Source: Clostridia bacterium
GTDB taxonomy: Bacteria > Bacillota_A > Clostridia > Oscillospirales > CAG-272
NCBI GenBank assembly: GCA_017414585.1
Contig: JAFQLN010000056.1
Location: 1 to 16,682, forward strand
Length of the DNA: 16,682 nucleotides
Reading direction: 5' to 3'
Part shown: one piece after another, positions 1 to 6,501 of the stretch
Layout of the letters: every line of letters begins with the position of its first letter
Numbering within the stretch: the first letter of the stretch is position 1
Notes under the pieces: model-generated
Databases searched by the model: none
The model's input: the letters and a program-made list of their open reading frames with translations, nothing else
Told to the model about the DNA's origin: nothing
Position numbers and translations under genes: made by a program

Positions 1-1864
1 AGCGAAGCAGTTCCCAGACGAGATCGGGTTTGTCGGCAAAGGCGGTGATGACAAATGCCATAGCGCAGGAAGCATACGAGCCGGTACCGGGATATCCTAA
101 AACGGTGATCTCTTCCGTGCCGAATCTGGAACACCACCGGAGCCAGAAATCCCCCTGCGTCTGCGGCGAGTAATGCGTACCGTCGAGGGAAACCTTGCCC
201 GTGTACTGATCGGCGGGATGCTTTCCGGGCAGAAGTTCATCATAATCTTCGATATTCTGCGGCAGTTCCGAGAGAAAATCAAGCCAGCGCACGAAGGTTT
301 CCATATCGAATGTTTTTTCGGAAAAAGGACGGAGGAACACGGCATACCCCATCGGCCCGAGGAGCATTTCTTCCGCCTGCGATTTTGTCAGCCGGTTCAT
401 GAGCACTTCTCCGTTGGGAAGATTTTCGGCATAATCGAGCAGTTCTCCGAGTGTGCTCAGGGCGCCGTCTTCCAGCTTTGACTTCGGCGCAAACATACTG
501 GCGACAGTGAATTTCGGCGTGATGCCCCACATCTTCCCGTCATCGTCAAAAATTTCCAGCACCGCACCGAAAAAGTCGTCCGGGGAAAGGTTTTCGTCCG
601 CTTCCAGATACGGCAGAATGTCGCAGTACAGTTCATCGTCCACGATTTTCCGCAGAACGGCGGTTTCGGGAGGACCGATGATGCAGTCGGGGCGGTATTT
701 TCCCGTCTGGATTTCGGTCAGAAGACGCTGTTCTCCCTCATCACCGCGGTAATCGCTCACTTCGACGCGGATGGCTCTGTGCAGGCGGCTGTATTCCGAG
801 AGCATGGCATCGGTCATCCAGTCGATTTCCCCCACGGCGGCAATGTCGATCACTTCGAGATTGTCAAGAAGCAGGTCGGGGGATTTTTCAAAAATCTGCA
901 GGGTAGTGCCGCTGTGAAAAGCGTTCGCTACAGAGGCGAGAATCAGCTCTTCTCCGACGATATAATCCGGGGAGAACCGATTCGGCTGCAGGGAGGAATT
1001 CTGAAAATGCATGATCAGTACCGGTGTGCCGTCCCGCAGCGCATAGATTCCGTCATCGGCTGAGAAAAAGAGGGTTCCCGCGCAGTCGTAAAAATGTTCG
1101 GCGGGGGCAATATCGTCGGGCACATCGGCAAGCACTTCGGGCAGATGGGTTTCGGGATGGATGCGGTACAGCTTCCGTCCGTTTGAAAAGGTGCCGTATA
1201 CGGTCACATCCCCGTCCGGCGTGCGGCTGAAGCCCTCGATCCATGCCAGAGACGGAACGCACAGCAAACAGCTGAAATTTCCGTCCAGCACAAGCATTTC
1301 GTCCTCGCTGAAGAAGTAAATCGTCCCGCTTTTGTCCATGGTAAAGCCGAGCTTTTTGTGCCAGCGTTCTCCGGATTCCGTGGAGGAAAAGAAGGGGTAT
1401 ATGTCCTCCGACCGGGTAAGCGTTCCGTCGGTGCGGCTGATGCGGGCGAGATATCCGGCGTATTTTCCGTCCTCTTTTTCCCGGCTTGCATAGAGGATCA
1501 CTTCATCCTGTGTGATCAGACCGTCTCTTGGGAGTGCACCTTCCAGAAAGGACTCGCAGGCAGAGAAGAGGGAATCATCGGTCACAGTCCCGCTTTCGTC
1601 AAAGGAGACAAGACGGTACTGCCGCCCGCTGTCGGTATCCGCAGTGCAGAATACGGTGAAAATTCCGTCTTCGTACAGCGGCGTGACATTGCTTTGCCGG
1701 TAACCTTCGGGCAGAGCGACGGTTTTTCCGTGATAGATATGGGTGAGAATGTCCGCTTCTGCCGCCGGGACTTTATTATCCGGGTCGGAGCGGACGGTGC
1801 TTTCGCAGGAGAGCAGAACGGTGCAGAGAAAAAGCAGAGTAAAAATCCAAGCCGGTATGCGCAT
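1..1864 (-). CDS. Extracellular solute-binding lipoprotein (ABC transporter, sugar-type), 3' end cut by window
   Basis: Reading from the ATG at 1864, the frame stays open for 621 codons and runs off the left edge, so the C-terminus is missing. The N-terminus is a lipoprotein signal: Met-Arg, a hydrophobic core, and a lipobox Leu17-Leu-Ser-Cys20. Residues about 45-310 form an extra region rich in beta-type repeats ('DGDVTVYGTF', 'DGIYALRDG'), suggestive of a beta-propeller. From about residue 330 the sequence resembles family-1 solute-binding proteins: 'VIDIAAVGEIDWMTDAMLSE' opening, then 'MWGITPKF' and 'YPGTGSYASCAMAFVITAF' near the cut end, where these proteins have their hinge-side helices. 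It would capture a ligand, probably a carbohydrate, outside the membrane. The permease genes are not in view. The start is chosen because it is the only Met ahead of the signal peptide, with a weak GTGAGG about 5 bases upstream. Known families are typically 400-450 residues, so the extra N-terminal region is notable. Confidence 0.8.
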   Translation of the reverse strand, partial: MRIPAWIFTLLFLCTVLLSCESTVRSDPDNKVPAAEADILTHIYHGKTVALPEGYRQSNVTPLYEDGIFTVFCTADTDSGRQYRLVSFDESGTVTDDSLFSACESFLEGALPRDGLITQDEVILYASREKEDGKYAGYLARISRTDGTLTRSEDIYPFFSSTESGERWHKKLGFTMDKSGTIYFFSEDEMLVLDGNFSCLLCVPSLAWIEGFSRTPDGDVTVYGTFSNGRKLYRIHPETHLPEVLADVPDDIAPAEHFYDCAGTLFFSADDGIYALRDGTPVLIMHFQNSSLQPNRFSPDYIVGEELILASVANAFHSGTTLQIFEKSPDLLLDNLEVIDIAAVGEIDWMTDAMLSEYSRLHRAIRVEVSDYRGDEGEQRLLTEIQTGKYRPDCIIGPPETAVLRKIVDDELYCDILPYLEADENLSPDDFFGAVLEIFDDDGKMWGITPKFTVASMFAPKSKLEDGALSTLGELLDYAENLPNGEVLMNRLTKSQAEEMLLGPMGYAVFLRPFSEKTFDMETFVRWLDFLSELPQNIEDYDELLPGKHPADQYTGKVSLDGTHYSPQTQGDFWLRWCSRFGTEEITVLGYPGTGSYASCAMAFVITAFADKPDLVWELLR

Positions 1865-1897
1865 ACGGTACCTCACAATATATTTTATCTTTGTCCT

Positions 1898-1926
1898 ATT
1901 ATAACCTACAAAAGTACAAATGTCAA
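1898..1926 (-). promoter_or_regulatory. Perfect-consensus sigma-A promoter for the solute-binding lipoprotein gene
   Basis: On the minus strand TTGACA (1921-1926) and TATAAT (1898-1903) are separated by exactly 17 bases. Both hexamers match consensus fully. The predicted transcript start is near 1891, giving a leader of about 27 bases before the ATG at 1864. It lies directly after the terminator of the upstream operon, so the lipoprotein gene is transcribed on its own. Confidence 0.85.
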
Positions 1927-1939
1927 TAAAAATATGCGC

Positions 1940-1976
1940 AAAAAAACCTCCGCTGCCTGACGGGAGGAAACGGAGG
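1940..1976 (-). terminator. Rho-independent terminator of the alpha-galactosidase operon
   Basis: Downstream of the TAA at 1989-1991 on the minus strand, CCTCCG (1971-1976) pairs with CGGAGG (1947-1952), followed by seven T (1940-1946). An alternative stem uses the inner CCTCC with the same GGAGG. Either form ends in the T run. Confidence 0.75.
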
Positions 1977-1988
1977 AATTCGGTTTGG

Positions 1989-2876
1989 TTATTTTGCCGG
2001 ACGGGAGGCGTCGATTTTTGCCATCAGCATACGTCCGAGGGATGCCATGTAGTTTACGCCGACATGAATGGATGCGGGATCGAATCTGCCGAGGAAAGCG
2101 TCCGCTTCGTAGGTGAAGTCGCCCTTATAGTCGATTTCGCCGAGCGCGGCTGTGATCTTGTCCCAGTTCATCTTCATGCCGTAGTCGTACGGAACGGTGT
2201 GGTTGTCCTGTACATAGTTGTTGTCGTGGATGTGCAGAGCGCCGAGACGGTCATGACCGAGAATGCGGATCGCATCGTCCGGTTCTTCGCCGACCAGACC
2301 GCAGTGACCGAGGTCAAGGCAGACCGTGAATGCGTCCGGATCGTCCAGCTCGTCGTAGTATTCGCACAGATCACGGGCATAGGAGCAGACATTGGCGATG
2401 ATGTAATTGCGGCGGCTGTCGCGTCCCCACATATTTTCCAGTGCAATTTTGATGCCGTACTCTTTGGCAACGGGAGCGAGGGATCTGTACAGCTTAAAAT
2501 TGACTTCCTTCTGTGCGTCTCCCTGTTCCGTGTAAGCGATCGGATGGACAACAATGGAGTCCGCGCCGAGTGTTCCGGCAATCCGAATGGCGTTTGCAAT
2601 GCGCGGAGGCATTTTGGTGTTGTAGTCTTCGTCGCCGTTTTTCCAGCACGGGAAGGGCGCGTGTGCCTGATTGAAGCGCAGACCGAGTGCGGCGGCTTTT
2701 TCCTTCAGTTCTGCGGCATACGCGAGAAAATCGCCGGTGTTCAGAAAATGATCGTCCCCGGTCATGCCGAACATGGAGTAATCCAGCGCGTCATAACCGG
2801 CAGCGGCGAGAATTTTCAGCCCGTCGTCCGCACCGCATTTTGCAAATACAGTATCTGTTTGTGTAGAAAGAAGCAT
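1989..2876 (-). CDS. Sugar phosphate isomerase/epimerase-like TIM-barrel protein (AP endonuclease 2 / xylose isomerase-like superfamily)
   Basis: A 295-residue cytosolic protein of normal family length. It carries the metal-site pattern of the xylose-isomerase-like TIM barrels: 'QAHAP' (His72), 'VVHP' (His111), 'IALENM' (Glu147), 'CLDLGH' (Asp188, His191), 'LHIHDN' (His215/217, Asp218), 'NHTVPY' (His226) and 'FTYEAD' (Glu257). These usually bind a divalent metal and isomerise or epimerise a sugar or sugar phosphate. The substrate cannot be read from sequence. I chose the ATG at 2876 because AGGTGA lies 5 bases ahead of it. A GTG three codons earlier (2885) has AAAGGA 5 bases ahead and is a real alternative (298 residues). 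It is the last gene of the operon that begins with an alpha-galactosidase, so a role in galactoside or sugar use is a reasonable inference. Confidence 0.85.
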   Translation of the reverse strand: MLLSTQTDTVFAKCGADDGLKILAAAGYDALDYSMFGMTGDDHFLNTGDFLAYAAELKEKAAALGLRFNQAHAPFPCWKNGDEDYNTKMPPRIANAIRIAGTLGADSIVVHPIAYTEQGDAQKEVNFKLYRSLAPVAKEYGIKIALENMWGRDSRRNYIIANVCSYARDLCEYYDELDDPDAFTVCLDLGHCGLVGEEPDDAIRILGHDRLGALHIHDNNYVQDNHTVPYDYGMKMNWDKITAALGEIDYKGDFTYEADAFLGRFDPASIHVGVNYMASLGRMLMAKIDASRPAK

Positions 2877-2920
2877 AATTGTCACCTGATTCCTTTCGGT
2901 TGATTATCTGAAACCGTAAA

Positions 2921-3907
2921 TTATCCGCACTGCAGAACGAGCCGGACAGCATCGAACCTGCGTGCCGCGAGATCGTCTTTTTTGATCATGATGTACACGC
3001 ATCCCATGTCGCCCCACATCAGTTCAAAATCGGGATATCCGCCGATGGTGCCGATCTGCATGAGCAGAACCCAGTCGCTGCGGTGCGCCATCGCGTCGGC
3101 GTATTCTTCTTCCGTCATTGCTTCGCGGTACGCACCGTCGCCGAGATAATACCCGCGGCTGACCAGTTCGCATTCGCGGAGCAGGTCGCCCTGAATGGGA
3201 TTGGCATATCCGAGGAGTTTGTGAACCCGGGACGGATCCTCATACGGCGGCACACCGAGACCGGCGGATTCGGCTTCATACAGCGCGGTGCGTTCTTCTG
3301 TCCAGAAGTGCCAGTCTTCTTCATATTCCGTCATCGAAGGGACATTCGCTTCGGAAGTGAAGGTGATGGCGTACGGGGGAATGACGATTTCTTCTCCGTT
3401 CTGATCCGTCACACCGGCAGGCGGCGCGGTTAGGGTCAGTTTGTCCGTGTCTTCAAACCAGTACACGCGCACGCATCCCAAATCGTCCGGATCATACCCC
3501 CACCGCAGTGACGTCAGTTCATAGAAAACGGACAGCATACCGTGGTCGGGCAGGAGTCCTTCCGTGTCGTACGGTGCGGCGTCGGCAAGGTTGATCTGGC
3601 AGAGGAAGGCGAGCGGTCGGCTGGCTTTGACTCCGTCCCATGTTTCGCCTTCGTAGTACGGCCAGACAAAATCGGCGGGAAGCATCGGATTGGAGCCGAA
3701 CCGGCTGTCGAGCGGAGAGGACGTTTCCCCTCCGGCTGTGATGCGGACGGCATTTTTCAGCAGCTTCGGGAGTGCGGCAGAAAGATCGGATTTGTCCATT
3801 ATTTCCTCCTGTGTTGTTCCGGACGAAGGAGCCGCAGGCATTCCGGATTCACAGCTCAACAGAAGCCATGCGGAAAGAAGCAGCGGGAGAATTCTTTTTA
3901 CGTTCAT
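2921..3907 (-). CDS. DUF1963 (YwqG-family) protein with lipoprotein signal
   Basis: A 328-residue protein. Residues about 60-328 match the YwqG/DUF1963 pattern: 'DSRFGSNPMLPADFVWP' (67-83), 'PLAFLCQINLAD' (98-109), 'LLGYANPIQGD' (231-241), 'CELVSRGYY', 'ELMWGDMG' and the closing 'DLAARRFDAVRLVLQC'. The family's biochemical role is unknown. Family members are usually cytosolic and about 260 residues long. This one has a lipoprotein signal with lipobox Leu16-Leu-Ser-Cys19, so the full-length form should be anchored outside the membrane. The ATG at 3907 has almost no ribosome binding site (only AAAAAGA) and lies 14 bases after the previous stop, so coupled initiation is likely. An internal ATG (codon 37, 3799) has a perfect AGGAGG and would give a 292-residue cytosolic form. 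Third gene of the operon. Confidence 0.85.
   Translation of the reverse strand: MNVKRILPLLLSAWLLLSCESGMPAAPSSGTTQEEIMDKSDLSAALPKLLKNAVRITAGGETSSPLDSRFGSNPMLPADFVWPYYEGETWDGVKASRPLAFLCQINLADAAPYDTEGLLPDHGMLSVFYELTSLRWGYDPDDLGCVRVYWFEDTDKLTLTAPPAGVTDQNGEEIVIPPYAITFTSEANVPSMTEYEEDWHFWTEERTALYEAESAGLGVPPYEDPSRVHKLLGYANPIQGDLLRECELVSRGYYLGDGAYREAMTEEEYADAMAHRSDWVLLMQIGTIGGYPDFELMWGDMGCVYIMIKKDDLAARRFDAVRLVLQCG
3797..3810 (-). promoter_or_regulatory. Strong internal ribosome binding site and second start in the YwqG-family gene
   Basis: AGGAGG (3805-3810) sits 5 bases ahead of an in-frame ATG at 3797-3799, which is codon 37 of the lipoprotein form. It skips the whole signal peptide. This site is far stronger than the one ahead of the upstream ATG at 3907. 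Confidence 0.55.
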
Positions 3908-3921
3908 TCTTTTTGGAAAAA

Positions 3922-4119
3922 TTATTTCGGAAACAGCGTACAGCCGTTTTTGCGGAGATACTCGATTTTTTCTTCGAGATAAGCGCGGGTGACTTGGAAC
4001 CGTTCGGCAAGGCAGTCGAGGCAGAAAAAATCTTCCGCGCCGCGGTTGATGAATTTCTTCGTTGCGCCGATGTCATCCGCAGTGAGCTTGGCGCCGCATT
4101 TTACGCATTTTCCGTCCAT
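3922..4119 (-). CDS. Small CxxC/CxxC putative zinc-binding protein (65 residues)
   Basis: A short protein with two cysteine pairs, Cys5-x-x-Cys8 and Cys33-x-x-Cys36, spaced as in a minimal zinc ribbon, followed by a charged helix ('AYLEEKIEYLRKNG', about 46-59). It has no signal peptide and is presumably cytosolic. I recognise the general pattern of small uncharacterised Clostridia proteins but know no function. GAGGT (4126-4130) lies 6 bases ahead of the ATG and 4 bases after the alpha-galactosidase stop, so it is cotranscribed and probably coupled with that gene. It could be a regulator, an RNA- or protein-binding adaptor, or a metal-dependent accessory factor. Confidence 0.8.
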   Translation of the reverse strand: MDGKCVKCGAKLTADDIGATKKFINRGAEDFFCLDCLAERFQVTRAYLEEKIEYLRKNGCTLFPK

Positions 4120-4134
4120 GGACAGACCTCTTTC

Positions 4135-5301
4135 TCAGCAGTAGGGCTTGGTGTAGTTTCCGTTTGCGGGAACAACTTTGCAGCGGAGCATCTTGCAGTC
4201 GTGTGCGTCAATGCGCGTGCGGAAAATATCGTAGAAGGTGCCGAGCTTTTCGTCCGTCCAGAGATCGGTGATTTCCAGTGCGCGGTCTGCGGTGTGGTCA
4301 AGTCCGATATCGGCAAGACCGAACCACGGTGTCTGTGCATGATCGGTCAGGTTGAACATACCGATGGCAAGATCGCCGCCTTCGAGATGCTTGACCCAGA
4401 TCTGCATCTGGTCGCGGTTGTCGGAATCCTTGTTTCCCATGAGCAGGTAGGGCTGGCGTCCGGCTGCATCCTGGTTGATGGCGAGAATATTCTTGTTTGT
4501 GAGAATTGCCTTGGTTTCTTCACTCATCGAACGGATGTCGCAGCCGATCATGAGAGGGGAATTGAGCATAGCCCATGCGGAGAAGTGCGTTTTGTATTCG
4601 ATATCCGTGCATCCGCCGACAGCGACATTGCCCTTGCCGTACATACCGACGATGAGCATATCCATATCGTTGAAGCATCCGAGACCGTTGTAGGGCTGCA
4701 GCTTCATCTGACGCCAGAGAAGATCCTTGACGGAACCCCAGCTGTCGTTGATGTCGCCGGTGGAACGCCACAGATGCGCGCCGGTTTCCTTGATCCATTC
4801 GTGAACATTGTCAACGCCCCAGTTGCAGGCGGAGAACATGATGTCGCGTCCGCAGTTTTCCAGCGCAAGGCTCATCTTGTGATAGAGCAGTCTGCCGGGA
4901 ACGGTCGAGGGCTTGTAGCAGTTGTCGTACTTGAGGTAGTCCACACCCCATTCTGCGAAGGTTTGTGCGTCAATGAATTCATAGTCGAAGGAACCCGGAT
5001 AAGCCGCGCAGGTGAAGTATCCGTCACAGGAATACATACCGAACTTGAGACCCTTTGAGTGAACATAGTCTGCAACGGCTTTCATGCCGTTCGGGAACTT
5101 TTCGTGATCGGGGACAAGACGGCCGTTTTCGTCGCGCATTTTTTCCGACCAGCAGTCGTCGATGACGAGATATTCGTATCCCGCTTCGAGCAGACCGGAT
5201 TCAGCCATAATATCGGCGGTTTCTTTAATCAGGGTTTCGTTGATGTTCGTCCCGAAAGTGTTCCAGGAATTCCATCCCATGGGCGGTGTGAGTTTAATCA
5301 T
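4135..5301 (-). CDS. Alpha-galactosidase, glycoside hydrolase family 27
   Basis: A 388-residue protein without a signal peptide, so it should cleave terminal alpha-galactosyl units (melibiose, raffinose-type sugars) inside the cell. The family-27 barrel is clear: 'PPMGWNSWNTFG' at the N-terminus, 'VIDDCW', 'GMYSCDG', 'DYLKYDNC' with the nucleophile Asp126, 'WRSTGD' with the acid/base Asp183 (equivalent to Asp231 in human alpha-galactosidase A), and 'NDMDMLIVG'. Residues from about 295 form the C-terminal beta domain. I chose the ATG at 5301 because AGGAGG lies 8 bases upstream and the protein then begins right at the conserved 'PPMGWNSW'. An in-frame upstream ATG at 5373 would overlap the promoter's -35 box and is rejected. 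First gene of a four-gene operon. A same-family alpha-N-acetylgalactosaminidase activity cannot be excluded. Confidence 0.93.
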   Translation of the reverse strand: MIKLTPPMGWNSWNTFGTNINETLIKETADIMAESGLLEAGYEYLVIDDCWSEKMRDENGRLVPDHEKFPNGMKAVADYVHSKGLKFGMYSCDGYFTCAAYPGSFDYEFIDAQTFAEWGVDYLKYDNCYKPSTVPGRLLYHKMSLALENCGRDIMFSACNWGVDNVHEWIKETGAHLWRSTGDINDSWGSVKDLLWRQMKLQPYNGLGCFNDMDMLIVGMYGKGNVAVGGCTDIEYKTHFSAWAMLNSPLMIGCDIRSMSEETKAILTNKNILAINQDAAGRQPYLLMGNKDSDNRDQMQIWVKHLEGGDLAIGMFNLTDHAQTPWFGLADIGLDHTADRALEITDLWTDEKLGTFYDIFRTRIDAHDCKMLRCKVVPANGNYTKPYC

Positions 5302-5344
5302 TGTGTAGTCCTCCTGTGTGGGTTTGTCTTTGAGAGATGCAATT

Positions 5345-5373
5345 ATTGTAGCACATCCGATGCCGTTTGGCAA
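5345..5373 (-). promoter_or_regulatory. Sigma-A promoter of the alpha-galactosidase operon
   Basis: On the minus strand TTGCCA (5368-5373) and TACAAT (5345-5350) have a 17-base spacer, one mismatch in each hexamer. Predicted start near 5338, giving a leader of about 37 bases to the ATG at 5301. It lies just after the pcp stop at 5392. Confidence 0.75.
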
Positions 5374-5391
5374 GACTTTTGTGTTCCGCTT

Positions 5392-6483
5392 TTACGCTTT
5401 TGCAGGGCAGAGCACACCGGCTGCCGCTGTAATACCGTCGGTCAGCATCTTCTGCGGGAGGGTAAGAATGCGTCCGGCTTTGTTTTCTTCTGCGGCGATT
5501 TCATAGGACAGCGGCAGGTGGATGAAGCCGGCGGGAATACCGAGCGGTTTTGTGAGATGAACGGCATGGTACATGAGATTGTTGCACACATACGTTCCGG
5601 CTGTGAAGGAAAGCGATGCGGGGATGCCGGCTTGTTTCATGGCTTCTGTCATTGCATCGGCGGGAAGAGTGGTGATGTACGCATCCGGTCCGTTTTCGAG
5701 AATCGGCGCGAGATGGAAGGTCTGACCGGCATTGTCGGCTGCAGCGGCGTTTTTTACATTGACCGCGACGTATTACGGCGTGATCATGCCCCGTCCTTCC
5801 GCCTGACCGAGACAGATGACGGCGCAGGGCGAAATTTCCGCGATTTTCTCGCAGAGAATGTCCGCGCACCGGTCGAAAACCACGGGCAGAACGAGCTTTT
5901 TCACCGTGCAGTTTCCGATGGTGTCGGGCAGAGCGCTGAGGGTGTCGAGGGAAGAATTGCGCCGGCTCCCTCCGAACGGTTCAAAGGCGGTGACAAGGAT
6001 GACCGGCATCTGGGCTGCGGGGATCACCGTGATGGTCCGATCCGGCTGAATCCTTCCGTCAAAGCAGAATGCCTTGTTTGCCGAACGCACCTTGAAGGAA
6101 AGTCCTTCGGGAACGGGACGGCTGAAAATCATGTCACCGAACGGCGTGCCTTTGAGAAATTCCGCTGTGAACGCCTCGGGCAGCATCCCTTCGATATCCC
6201 CGCCGAAGCACGGTCTGTCTCCGATGAAGAATTCGATCGCGGACTTTTTGCCGGAGAGAAATTCCTCTGCCCATTCGACCGCGTCCGTTTCGCTGAAGCA
6301 GTGGACGTGCTGGTAGGAAAAACACACCGTGTACGGCTGACAGTCAGCGGATTCGTAATAAACCGTGACGGGTTCGGAATCGGCGTCTGTATAAATCTTG
6401 GCATACGGACTGTCGTTTTCAGGTTCTGTGATGTCAACAGTATAATTTTTGAAATGCTCTTTCAGAAAATCGAGTTTCGTCAT
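5392..6483 (-). pseudogene. pcp: Pyroglutamyl peptidase I (Pcp, peptidase C15) with extra N-terminal domain, interrupted by an in-frame TAA at the catalytic Glu
   Basis: The gene starts at the ATG at 6483 (GGAGGT 4 bases ahead, 18 bases after the ABC gene). Residues 1-158 are an uncharacterised domain ('YQHVHCFSETDAVEWAEEF', 'AIEFFIGDRPCFGGDIEG'). From residue 159 the Pcp domain begins: 'VILVTAFEPFGG', 'KLVLPVVFDRCADIL', 'ICLGQAEGRGMITP'. The next codon should be the Glu of 'ITPERVAVN' (Glu81 in Bacillus amyloliquefaciens Pcp) but is TAA (5773-5775), followed by TAC and then 'VAVN' in the same frame. The rest is intact: 'SFTAGTYVCNNLMYHAV' with the nucleophile Cys, 'GFIHLPLS' with the catalytic His, ending at TAA 5392-5394. 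Only substitutions are needed to explain it, no frameshift. Pcp removes N-terminal pyroglutamate from peptides; as written this gene yields a truncated, inactive enzyme. It is the last gene after the ABC exporter pair. Confidence 0.88.
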
Positions 6484-6501
6484 GATAACCTCCCGTATGC
6501 A

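Noticed and set aside
1920..2903. Plus-strand open frame of 327 codons opposite the TIM-barrel gene
   Set aside because: The opposite strand has all metal-site motifs of a known superfamily and a clear ribosome binding site; this frame has neither.
3772..5058. Plus-strand open frame of 428 codons opposite the alpha-galactosidase and small genes
   Set aside because: Antisense to conserved coding sequence with no promoter or ribosome binding site.
5302..5373. ATG start adding 24 residues to the alpha-galactosidase
   Set aside because: It lies in the promoter's -35 box; the downstream ATG has AGGAGG and begins at the conserved family N-terminus.
5773..5775. Reassigned stop codon reading through TAA in pcp
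   Set aside because: TAA ends other genes in the window (for example at 1989, 8337 and 14360), so a global reassignment is not supported.
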